Position numbers and translations under genes: made by a program
Notes under the pieces: generated by a model
Told to the model about the DNA's origin: nothing
Seen by the model: the letters and a program-made list of their open reading frames with translations, nothing else
Databases searched by the model: none
Assembly (NCBI GenBank): GCA_012974475.1
Contig: JAAXQD010000164.1
Location: 1 to 7,186, forward strand
DNA from: Desulfobacterales bacterium
GTDB taxonomy: Bacteria > Desulfobacterota > Desulfobacteria > Desulfobacterales > UBA11574
Direction: 5' to 3'
Length of the DNA stretch: 7,186 bases
Shown: piece after piece, positions 1-6,034 of the stretch
Layout: each line of letters begins with the position of its first letter
Position numbering within the stretch: the stretch's first letter is position 1

Positions 1-1050
1 CTATTCGTCGGCGGGGGGTATAGTTCGGACAATTCCAAAGGAAAAACCGTCCTCGCCATCAATGTTGAGGACGGCACCCTTGTAAAGCAATTTGCCGCCG
101 GTATGAGTTACCCCTTCCCAAGCTCCGTCTCTGCTATCGACGAAGATGGGAACGGTTATGTAGATAAGTTGTATGTCGGCGACCTTGGGGGACAGATGTG
201 GCGGTTTTCGAATTTTATTGATATAACGGACGGTAGTACATTGACCTTTCCCGATTGTAATGAAATTATTAATCATGCCGGTTATCCATGGACAGGCCAG
301 GTTTTCTTTAAAACTGATGATAATAACTCAAGAAAATTTTTCTATCCGCCCAGTGTCACCTTGGAGAAAGGCTACGACCTGGTTTTTATGGGGACAGGAG
401 ACCGGGAAAACGCCTGCTGCAACACCACCACTGTCGCCTGCAGCTCCAGTGAGCCCGACATACTTTGTGCGGTGAAAGACACCCATTCTTCCTCGACAAT
501 CATAGGGGAAGAAGACATCGCGGGGACGCTTTATCCCAAAGAACTGGTTGATGTCACGGATCCGACAGACACCCCGCCGGATCTTAGTGACCCGTCAAGC
601 AATGTCGACGGTGGAAACGGCGCCGGTTATCTCGACAAAGGTTGGTATATCCGTCTGGTGGACGACAATGGCGATGCCGTAGGCGAAAAAGCCCTGGCAA
701 AAGGCACGGTTTTTTTCGAAAACTATTATATTACGACCTTTACCCCCAACGACGAGCCCTGTGTGCCCGGGGGCGAGGGCAAGTTATATGCGCTGTCATA
801 TTTAACAGGCGGTGCAGCCATTGATTTTGATGATGATGGCAGTAACGACCGCAGTTTAACCATCGGCGGCGGTATTCCTTCCAAACCGGTTATGATAATA
901 AGGGATAGCGGCACACAATTGTTGATTTCAGTAGGAAGCACAAATCCCGATGCTGATAGCGAGGATGTTGGGGCAGGAGTTTTGAATATTGATCCAGTCG
1001 TTCCGGAAATCAATTTCTTTTATTTATGGTGGAGAGAATTGTTTGATTGA
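1..1050 (+). CDS. PilY1-like type IV pilus tip/adhesin protein, C-terminal part (5' end outside window)
   Basis: The reading frame is open from base 1 to the TGA at 1048-1050 (349 residues visible), so the N-terminus lies upstream; the ATG at 103 is internal. The fragment resembles the C-terminal beta-propeller domain of PilY1/PilC. It has blade-like stretches such as LFVGGGYSS, a Ca-binding-like loop DEDGNGYVD (visible residues 47-55) leading into KLYVGDLGGQMWRF, and a second acidic turn DFDDDG near residue 277. It ends with WWRELFD, matching the WRE-type end common in this family. Six cysteines are visible, four of them clustered around residues 136-155. In this family the protein is exported, sits at the pilus tip or cell surface, and works in pilus biogenesis, adhesion or mechanosensing. 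It is the first visible gene of a + strand series with a DUF4124 protein, a DsbA-like selenoprotein and a PilB/GspE ATPase, which supports the assignment. The family call is fairly firm; the exact role is inferred. Confidence 0.85.
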   Translation, partial: LFVGGGYSSDNSKGKTVLAINVEDGTLVKQFAAGMSYPFPSSVSAIDEDGNGYVDKLYVGDLGGQMWRFSNFIDITDGSTLTFPDCNEIINHAGYPWTGQVFFKTDDNNSRKFFYPPSVTLEKGYDLVFMGTGDRENACCNTTTVACSSSEPDILCAVKDTHSSSTIIGEEDIAGTLYPKELVDVTDPTDTPPDLSDPSSNVDGGNGAGYLDKGWYIRLVDDNGDAVGEKALAKGTVFFENYYITTFTPNDEPCVPGGEGKLYALSYLTGGAAIDFDDDGSNDRSLTIGGGIPSKPVMIIRDSGTQLLISVGSTNPDADSEDVGAGVLNIDPVVPEINFFYLWWRELFD

Positions 1051-1082
1051 GATTAACTATTTTGAACCGGCATAGCAAGTGC

Positions 1083-1108
1083 ATTCCCCGCAGCTTGCTG
1101 CGGGGAAT
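1083..1108. repeat. Perfect 12-bp-arm palindrome (REP-like hairpin)
   Basis: The arms ATTCCCCGCAGC (1083-1094) and GCTGCGGGGAAT (1097-1108) are exact reverse complements separated by TT. As RNA this gives an 11-bp GC-rich stem closed by a CUUG tetraloop, a known stable loop. It lies between the PilY1-like stop and the DUF4124 start, about 8 nt before that gene's ribosome binding site. There is no following T-tract, so it is not a standard intrinsic terminator. It may be a dispersed REP-type element, or an mRNA stabiliser or attenuator between the two genes. Only one copy is visible in the window. Confidence 0.7.
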
Positions 1109-1126
1109 CTCCAATGGAGAATTTTA

Positions 1127-1648
1127 ATGCGAATAATATACGCCTTGTTGATCGTTTTTTTGGCAATGTTTCCGGCTTCAACCTTTGCACAATTTTACAG
1201 GTACACAGATCAAAATGGTGTGCGTCATTTTACGGATAATCTTGCCGATGTGCCCGAAAACCAGCAGTTGAAAGTACAAAGCTACCCGGAAGCCGTCAAA
1301 AATTCAAAGTCTGATGATCGAACTCAAAAGGCCGTCAAAAACCAAACACGCCAGAGTTCACCTGAAGATAAGGATAAAAGAAACCAGATAACAATCGATG
1401 AAGATCATGATCTCACATTGCCGGAAAGATTGAGAAGGGTTAAAGCTGAATTGGACAAGGAACATTCGGAAATAATGAAACAACGGCAGGGTCTTAGCAA
1501 GGGAAGGGAAATGTTGACCACTCAAACAGAGTCAAAAGGTTACAAAGAAAAAGAGGTCGAATTCAATAAACATATTGTCGATTTTGACAAGCGGCAAAAA
1601 TTGTATCAGGAAAAGGTCGAAGCTTACAACAAAGAGGTAAACCAGTAG
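1127..1648 (+). CDS. Exported DUF4124-domain protein with C-terminal coiled coil
   Basis: A 173-residue protein. Residues 1-21 form a signal peptide: MR, a hydrophobic core, then ASTFA with likely cleavage before Q22. It is followed by a DUF4124 domain at about residues 22-60 (FYRYTDQNGVRHFTDN, then VPENQQLKV), a small beta module common in proteobacterial envelope proteins. The middle is Lys/Gln/Ser-rich and probably disordered. Residues about 105-170 are highly charged and helical, likely a coiled coil. I chose the ATG at 1127 because GGAGA (1116-1120) sits 6 nt upstream and the signal peptide begins there; a GTG at 1079 in the same frame would add 16 non-signal residues encoded across a palindrome. 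There are no catalytic motifs. Its position between a PilY1-like gene and secretion genes suggests a periplasmic accessory role in pilus assembly, which is inference. Confidence 0.85.
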   Translation: MRIIYALLIVFLAMFPASTFAQFYRYTDQNGVRHFTDNLADVPENQQLKVQSYPEAVKNSKSDDRTQKAVKNQTRQSSPEDKDKRNQITIDEDHDLTLPERLRRVKAELDKEHSEIMKQRQGLSKGREMLTTQTESKGYKEKEVEFNKHIVDFDKRQKLYQEKVEAYNKEVNQ

Positions 1649-1693
1649 TCGGCCTATGATCTTTTTTCATTACGTAAGTACAGCATAGAAAAC

Positions 1694-1700
1694 GGAGGGA
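1694..1700 (+). promoter_or_regulatory. Ribosome binding site of the selenoprotein gene
   Basis: GGAGGGA lies 10 nt before the ATG at 1711. It is a strong Shine-Dalgarno and fixes the start of the DsbA-like gene. No comparable site precedes the in-frame GTG at 2143, where a gene caller would start the second half. Confidence 0.75.
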
Positions 1701-1710
1701 AGGTTTTGAC

Positions 1711-2571
1711 ATGAGACAAAGATATTTGATTTTCCTGACGGCACTCTTAACGATTATGGTTTTTTCCGCGGAAAGTTTTGCCCGTGTTGAATGGGATGTC
1801 CAGCAGAAATTGAAAATGGATACCCCCCCTTTGGATGTTGCGGTGTCCACGGACGGGAAATGGATTTTCGTTCTCAATGACTCAGGAGACATCCTGATCT
1901 ATACCTCAAATGGGAAACTGGAAGATAAAATCAGCGTTGGAGGTCATGTGGATCAAATCAGGGTCGGCCCTAAAGATAATTTGCTTCTGCTCAGCAGCCG
2001 CAGGAACAAAACGGTCGAGCTTCTTGCCATCGATTTTATTCACAAGATCAACATCTCCGGATCGCCTTTTAAGGGGCGGGCGGATGCGCCGGTGGTAATC
2101 GCTGTTTTCAGCGATTTTCAGTGACCGTACTGCGCGAAGATTGTGCCGCTACTCGAGCAGGTGCTCGAGAATAATCCGGAAAACGTAAAAATTGTTTTTA
2201 AGAACTTTCCCCTCAGAAGACATAAATATGCAACAAAGGCCGCCATGGCCGCTCTTGCAGCCGACGGACAGGGAAAATTCTGGGCATTCCATGACCGGCT
2301 TTTTGAAAATTACAAACAGCTCAGTGATCAAAAGATTAAAGATATTGCCCGGGATCTGGGGTTTGATATGGAAAAATTTGAAAAACAGATGAAAGATCCC
2401 GGAATTCTGGCCCAAATACGACAGGATATGCTCGATGGAAACCAGGCCGGTGTCAGGGGGACGCCCACTGTTTTTATTGGCGGACGACTTTTGAGGAATT
2501 GGTCGCCCAAAGAATTCCAGATGTTGATCGATAAAGAATTGGGGAGAACCAAACAATCTCCCGGGAAGTAA
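1711..2571 (+). CDS. Exported DsbA/thioredoxin-fold selenoprotein; in-frame TGA at 2122-2124 read as selenocysteine (U138)
   Basis: One 286-residue frame broken only by TGA at codon 138; the stop is the TAA at 2569-2571. Residues 1-24 are a signal peptide (AESFA, then RVEW). Residues about 25-118 look like beta-propeller strands (PLDVAVSTDGKWIFVLN, a later NLLLLSS). From about residue 119 a DsbA-type thioredoxin fold begins: GSPFKGRADAPVVIAVFSDFQ, then U138-P-Y-C141, where relatives have C-P-Y-C. After this come KNFPLRRHKYATKAAMAA and GKFWAFHDRLFEN, typical of the DsbA helical insert, and the cis-Pro loop GTPTVFIGG (P252). The fold continues seamlessly across the TGA in the same frame, and a SECIS-like hairpin follows. 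Expected role: periplasmic thiol-disulfide oxidoreductase or isomerase, with Sec as the attacking residue of the redox pair. Neighbouring pilus genes suggest exported pilus proteins as substrates (inference). Alternatives are a nonsense mutation of the Cys codon or a sequencing error; the exact catalytic position and the hairpin argue against both. Confidence 0.88.
2122..2124 (+). other. Selenocysteine codon (TGA) in the U-P-Y-C active site
   Basis: Context is CAG-TGA-CCG-TAC-TGC, giving Q-U-P-Y-C. TGC or TGT (Cys) to TGA is a single-base difference, and Cys is the residue expected here in DsbA-like proteins. The base after TGA is C; UGAC is known from E. coli work to be a poorly terminating context. 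TGA is a real stop for the genes ending at 1050 and 4532, so genome-wide reassignment of TGA is not the explanation. Confidence 0.85.
2152..2169 (+). promoter_or_regulatory. Bacterial SECIS-like stem-loop in the coding region
   Basis: The arms CTCGAGCA (2152-2159) and TGCTCGAG (2162-2169) are perfectly complementary. In RNA this is a 7-bp stem CUCGAGC/GCUCGAG with a tetraloop AGGU. The loop begins 34 nt after the TGA, within the roughly 16-37 nt range used for bacterial SECIS elements. It has a G in its first two positions and shares GCAGGU with the E. coli fdhF SECIS loop that SelB binds. A weak lower stem CCG/CGG (2146-2148 with 2177-2179) may extend it across an internal loop. A weaker hairpin at 2132-2146 is closer to the TGA but lacks the AGGU loop. 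Confidence 0.75.
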
Positions 2572-2593
2572 TAATTTCTGAATCTTCGAACCC

Positions 2594-2618
2594 TCTTCTC
2601 CAACTAAATTGGAGAAGA
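2594..2618. repeat. Perfect 10-bp hairpin between the selenoprotein and ATPase genes
   Basis: The arms TCTTCTCCAA (2594-2603) and TTGGAGAAGA (2609-2618) are exact reverse complements around a 5-nt CTAAA loop. It sits in the 76-bp gap, 22 nt after the selenoprotein stop and 29 nt before the ATPase start. There is no T-run downstream, so a rho-independent terminator is not well supported; an mRNA 3'-end stabiliser, an attenuator or a small palindromic element are equally possible. Confidence 0.55.
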
Positions 2619-2647
2619 ACCTAATTTCTTAACGGAAGTGTTGAATA

Positions 2648-4462
2648 ATGCCGAATGACATACAAAACCGATTGTCCGCTCAAAATGTCTGTCGGACGCT
2701 TTTAAAAAAGGGGCTCATTACATCCGGCCAGGCAGAGCAAATCCTTAAAAAAAAGGATGCGCTGGAGGCCAGACTGAAAAAGCAAAAGAGCCATAAGCAG
2801 GTTTCGGGGACCCGGTCCGTAAATCCCGTCACCAGCGTCGATATCATTGCCGCATTGAATCTGGAATCTGCGGGTGCTGATTCCAGAGTGCTGGATGAGG
2901 AGCTTATTTTCCAAACCCTTGCGGACGAATGGGAAATCCCGTTCAAGAAAATCGATCCCTTAAAGCTGGATCTCAATCTGGTGACCACTACGATTCCGCG
3001 AAGCTTTGCCATGAAACATCTGGTACTCCCCATTGCCATAAAGGACGGGCACCTCACCGTTGCAACCCCCAATCCTTTTAACGTGGAAGTTATGGAAGAT
3101 ATTGCCCGTGCCAGTCAGTTTAAAGTCCAGGTGGTTGTCACCTCAAAATCCGACATTGTTAAGTTGATAAATGAATTCTTTGGCTTCAAACGCTCTATTG
3201 CTGCAGCAGAACACCAGTTTGCAGGCCCTTCGGTTGATCTGGGAAATCTTGAACAGTATGTCCGGTTGAAATCCGCAGACGAACTTCCGTCCACCGATCA
3301 GCATGTAGTAAATGCCGTGAACTACCTTTTCACATACGCTTTTGATCAGCGGGCCAGTGACGTTCATATCGAGCCCAAACGGGATGTAAGCCTGGTTAGG
3401 ATGCGTATTGACGGCGTTCTGTATACCGTGCATCAACTTCCCAAGAATGTTCATTCCGCCATTATCAGCAGGATAAAAAACCTGTCCAGGCTGGACATGG
3501 CAGAAAAGAGAAGGCCCCAGGATGGAAGAATTAAAACCGAAAAAGGCGGTGTTGAGGTGGAGATACGGGTTTCGACCATACCTGTAGCCTTTGGAGAGAA
3601 GGTGGTCATGCGGATCATGGACCCGGATGTACTTTTTCAGGATCTGGAAAAGCTCGGTTTTACATCCACGGATTTGATTCGCTACAATAAATTTATCAAT
3701 ATGCCCCATGGAATCGTGTTGGTCTGCGGTCCCACGGGGAGCGGCAAATCGACCACCCTTTATTCGACGCTCAAAGATCTCTATACGCCTGAGATTAATA
3801 TAACAACCATAGAAGACCCCATCGAGATGGTGTGTGAGGAGTTTAACCAGATTGCGGTTCAGCCGGCAATCGGAATTACGTTTGCGACGATCCTGAGAAA
3901 TATATTAAGGCAGGACCCGGACATCATCATGATCGGGGAGATGAGAGATCTCGAGACCGCTGAAAATGCGGTTCAGGCGGCATTGACCGGGCATCTGGTT
4001 TTGTCGACCCTCCACACCAACGACGCGCCTTCGTCGATCACACGACTCCTTGATCTCGGGGTCCCTCCGTTTCTGATCCAGAGTACCCTGGTGGGCATAA
4101 TGGCTCAGCGCCTGGTTCGAAAGATTTGCAACCACTGCATGGAACCCTTTGATATGGAAACGGCGGAACTGAGGACCATGGGACTGGATGTTGAAAAAAA
4201 CGGACGGATAACGCTTTATCGGGGCAGGGGTTGTCAGAAATGCCGGGGCACCGGTTATTACGGGAGAACCGGTATTTTCGAAGTGGTTCCTTATTCGGAG
4301 TCGTTGAAAAAAATGACAAACGCCAGTATGGATATAGAAACCATACGCAATCAGGCCATGGCAGAGGGGATGGTTTCGCTGCGAGGCAATGCTTTGAGAA
4401 AACTGCTCACCGGAAAGACCACATATCAGGAGGTGCTGAGGGTTACGTGGGAACAGCATTAA
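2648..4462 (+). CDS. PilB/GspE-family type IV pilus or type II secretion ATPase
   Basis: A 604-residue cytoplasmic hexameric motor ATPase of the PilB/GspE/MshE group. After a short helical start, residues about 82-177 form a T2SSE N-terminal (MshEN-type) domain (LADEWEIPFKKIDP, later LPIAIKDGHLTVATPNPFNV). The catalytic part has SDVHIEP near 237-243, Walker A GPTGSGKST (361-369), the Asp box IEDPIE (388-393), Walker B IIMIGEMRD (426-434) and the His box TGHLVLSTLHTND. The zinc-binding tetracysteine pair C494xxC497 and C529xxC532 is intact, ending in GTGYYGRTGIFEV. All motifs needed for ATP hydrolysis are present. The ATG at 2648 follows CGGAAG (2633-2638) by 9 nt. Sequence alone does not separate PilB (pilus extension) from GspE (type II secretion). 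The upstream PilY1-like gene favours a type IV pilus role, but no pilC, pilT or pilin gene is visible. Confidence 0.92.
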   Translation: MPNDIQNRLSAQNVCRTLLKKGLITSGQAEQILKKKDALEARLKKQKSHKQVSGTRSVNPVTSVDIIAALNLESAGADSRVLDEELIFQTLADEWEIPFKKIDPLKLDLNLVTTTIPRSFAMKHLVLPIAIKDGHLTVATPNPFNVEVMEDIARASQFKVQVVVTSKSDIVKLINEFFGFKRSIAAAEHQFAGPSVDLGNLEQYVRLKSADELPSTDQHVVNAVNYLFTYAFDQRASDVHIEPKRDVSLVRMRIDGVLYTVHQLPKNVHSAIISRIKNLSRLDMAEKRRPQDGRIKTEKGGVEVEIRVSTIPVAFGEKVVMRIMDPDVLFQDLEKLGFTSTDLIRYNKFINMPHGIVLVCGPTGSGKSTTLYSTLKDLYTPEINITTIEDPIEMVCEEFNQIAVQPAIGITFATILRNILRQDPDIIMIGEMRDLETAENAVQAALTGHLVLSTLHTNDAPSSITRLLDLGVPPFLIQSTLVGIMAQRLVRKICNHCMEPFDMETAELRTMGLDVEKNGRITLYRGRGCQKCRGTGYYGRTGIFEVVPYSESLKKMTNASMDIETIRNQAMAEGMVSLRGNALRKLLTGKTTYQEVLRVTWEQH

Positions 4463-4467
4463 CCCGT

Positions 4468-4495
4468 GAGAAATCCAGGTTAGCCCGGATCTCTC
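4468..4495. terminator. Possible bidirectional terminator hairpin between convergent genes
   Basis: In the 69-bp gap between the ATPase and the opposing YchF-like gene, GAGAAATCC (4468-4476) pairs with GGATCTCTC (4487-4495) with one A-C mismatch, and GG/CC inside (4478-4479 with 4484-4485) may extend the stem. The position is right for a shared transcription end, but neither side shows a good U-tract, so the call is tentative. Confidence 0.3.
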
Positions 4496-4531
4496 TATAG
4501 GATAGCTCATATCTGAATCTGTTCCGACAGG

Positions 4532-5554
4532 TCACACATTAAAACGGAATTCTATAATATCCCCGTCCCGGACCTCGTAAGTTTTTCCCTCTAATCGGAC
4601 AATTCCCCTTTTTTTGGCCTCCTGATATGACCCTGCAGCCATGAGGTCATCATAGGAAATCACTTCTGCACGGATAAACCCTTTTTTCATGTCCGAATGG
4701 ATTGTATCCGCCGCGTCAACGGCTTGAGTATCTTTTTTTACGGTCCAGGCCTTTACTTCATGATTGACCACGGTAAAAAAAGAGATAAGGCCGAGGAGTT
4801 CATAAGATCGTTTGATGACTCTGTCCATGGCGGATGCCGTAATATTAAACTCAGATAAAAATTCCTCGGCGTCTTCATTCGACATTTGAGCAAGTTCCTG
4901 TTCGAGCTTACCCCGTATAACCATACAATTTTCTTGGGACGACAAGTCTCGGGTCTCGGGGATAGCATCGTCGTCATCTTCATTGTTGAACAGAACCAGC
5001 ATCGGCTTTGCGGATAGAAAGGCATACCCCTTGAGCAGGTGAGTTGACGCAAGGTCCGGCACCTTCTTTAGCGGCATTTCGTTTTCAAGGTTTTTGAGGC
5101 ACTGGTTTAAAAGAGAAAGTTCCACCGGGGAAGTCTCTTTGACCCGTTTTCTGTCGAGTTCGATACTTTCCAACTTTTTTTCGATCACAACAAGATCCGC
5201 CAAAATCAGTTCCTGGTCTATGGTTTTAAAATCTAAAAATGGTGTCGGATTTTCAAATCCGTATCCACCGAAATTACGCACCACATGAATCAAGGCATCA
5301 CAATCCCTGACTTGGGCCCAAACTTTCTGATCTTTTTTTTGTCGCAGAACGTCCGGAAGAAAATACTCAACCCGGGCATAAATGGTTCTTTTGGGTTTAT
5401 ACATGTCGCTCAATACATCCACGCGCTTGTCCGGCACACGGACGGTAGCGATTCGGCTTTCTCCCTTGTGGCCTTCAGGAAGGATATTCTGTGTTAATGC
5501 TTCAAATATCGTCGATTTGCCTGATCTGGGAAGACCGATAATCCCGAGTTTCAT
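4532..5554 (-). CDS. Divergent YchF-like GTPase/ATPase with C-terminal TGS domain
   Basis: A 340-residue protein, slightly shorter than typical YchF (about 363). The P-loop GLPRSGKST is at residues 7-15. Residues about 118-165 are helical, likely the coiled-coil arm. The C-terminus from residue 256 is a clear YchF TGS region: FFTVVNHEVKAWTVKK, HSDMKKGFIRAEV, and the end DGDIIEFRFNV. YchF is a ribosome-associated P-loop NTPase of the Obg group linked to stress responses. Oddly, where YchF has DIAGLVKGAS (the DxxG G3 motif, followed by the G-rich switch) this protein has FLPDVLRQKKDQKV (65-78), so G3 and the second switch are missing. The NxxE-type base-recognition motif is also altered (FNNEDDDD, 189-196). 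This suggests a paralog with changed nucleotide handling rather than the housekeeping ychF. It lies 27 bp downstream of a cupin gene on the same strand, probably in one transcript. The ATG at 5554 has only a weak upstream CAGG. Confidence 0.85.
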   Translation of the reverse strand: MKLGIIGLPRSGKSTIFEALTQNILPEGHKGESRIATVRVPDKRVDVLSDMYKPKRTIYARVEYFLPDVLRQKKDQKVWAQVRDCDALIHVVRNFGGYGFENPTPFLDFKTIDQELILADLVVIEKKLESIELDRKRVKETSPVELSLLNQCLKNLENEMPLKKVPDLASTHLLKGYAFLSAKPMLVLFNNEDDDDAIPETRDLSSQENCMVIRGKLEQELAQMSNEDAEEFLSEFNITASAMDRVIKRSYELLGLISFFTVVNHEVKAWTVKKDTQAVDAADTIHSDMKKGFIRAEVISYDDLMAAGSYQEAKKRGIVRLEGKTYEVRDGDIIEFRFNV

Positions 5555-5581
5555 TTTATTTGCCTGTTTTGTTTGGGTTGG

Positions 5582-5851
5582 TTATTTAAAATTATAATGC
5601 TTTTTAACCGGCGCCTTAATATCCCAGATGCAAGACAGACCTTTGGGGAATGTAACGAAATCTCCTTCCCCGAATTTCACGGTATCTCCGTCCTCTGTTT
5701 CAACAATAACCCTGCCCTCCAGCAGATAACATTCCTCGGTGCTGTCGTAATGCCAGTCAAAACGAGAAATTTCTTTTTCCCATATGGGCCAGGCTGAGAC
5801 GCCTTTTGCCTCAAGATCCTGATCTGTGGGTTTCTTAATATCGATTTTCAT
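5582..5851 (-). CDS. Small single-domain cupin protein (cupin_3/DUF861-like)
   Basis: An 89-residue protein consisting of one cupin beta-barrel: KEISRFDWHYDSTEECYLLEGRV is split over cupin motif 1, and FGEGDFVTFPKG forms motif 2. The usual HxH metal pair is reduced to one His (WHYD) with a following EE, as in many cupin_3/DUF861 relatives, so metal binding is uncertain and the substrate cannot be named. The ATG at 5851 is preferred over an in-frame TTG at 5866, because the strong ribosome binding site GGAGGGG (5864-5858 on this strand) lies 7 nt before the ATG and overlaps the TTG reading. It is the first gene of a probable two-gene unit with the YchF-like NTPase and lies directly behind a near-consensus promoter. 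Confidence 0.8.
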   Translation of the reverse strand: MKIDIKKPTDQDLEAKGVSAWPIWEKEISRFDWHYDSTEECYLLEGRVIVETEDGDTVKFGEGDFVTFPKGLSCIWDIKAPVKKHYNFK

Positions 5852-5887
5852 ATTTTTCCCCTCCAATTTCGCAATTCTTTCTTGAAG

Positions 5888-5916
5888 AGCATAATGAAAT
5901 TAAAGCCTTATGTCAA
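5888..5916 (-). promoter_or_regulatory. Sigma-70-type promoter for the cupin/YchF-like unit
   Basis: Read on the - strand: TTGACA (5916-5911, perfect -35), a 17-nt spacer, then TATGCT (5893-5888, 4 of 6 matches to the -10). The predicted start, near 5881, leaves a short leader of about 30 nt with the ribosome binding site before the ATG at 5851. Confidence 0.65.
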
Positions 5917-5977
5917 GAAGGAGACTGTGAGATAAGAAGATGTTGCAACACGGCAAACGTATGGTTTCCAACCGAGT

Positions 5978-5986
5978 TGATATAAT
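5978..5986 (+). promoter_or_regulatory. Extended -10 promoter for the YkgJ-type gene
   Basis: TGATATAAT is a perfect extended -10 (TGn followed by TATAAT at 5981-5986). No good -35 is visible 16-18 nt upstream, which is common for extended -10 promoters. Transcription starting near 5993 would give a leader of about 40 nt with AAGGA (6024-6028) before the ATG at 6035. The rest of the divergent region 5852-6034 shows nothing else convincing. Confidence 0.5.
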
Positions 5987-6034
5987 CGATGCACCATGTT
6001 ATGAAACAGGCTGTCCGTCCTTTAAGGAACATTT

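Noticed and set aside
1079..1126. GTG start at 1079 for the DUF4124 protein
   Set aside because: It would place 16 extra residues encoded by a palindrome before the signal peptide; the ATG at 1127 has a good GGAGA site.
2122..2124. TGA decoded as tryptophan (alternative genetic code) or a plain nonsense mutation
   Set aside because: TGA ends the genes at 1050 and 4532, and Trp makes no sense at a catalytic Cys position. A chance mutation exactly at the redox Cys with a SECIS-like hairpin behind it is less likely than Sec, though not excluded.
2132..2146. A nearer hairpin after the TGA as the SECIS
   Set aside because: It has only 4 bp including a G-U pair, with a 7-nt loop lacking AGGU; the 2152-2169 hairpin is far stronger and better matched.
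2143..2571. A separate thioredoxin-like gene starting at GTG 2143
   Set aside because: There is no ribosome binding site, it would lack a signal peptide and the active-site motif, and it is in the same frame as the upstream ORF across a single TGA.
3905..4510. 201-residue - strand ORF, and a 188-residue one at 3143-3709
   Set aside because: Both lie antisense within the well-conserved PilB/GspE ATPase and show no recognisable motifs.
5852..5866. TTG start at 5866 for the cupin
   Set aside because: The TTG overlaps the strong GGAGGGG ribosome binding site that serves the ATG at 5851.
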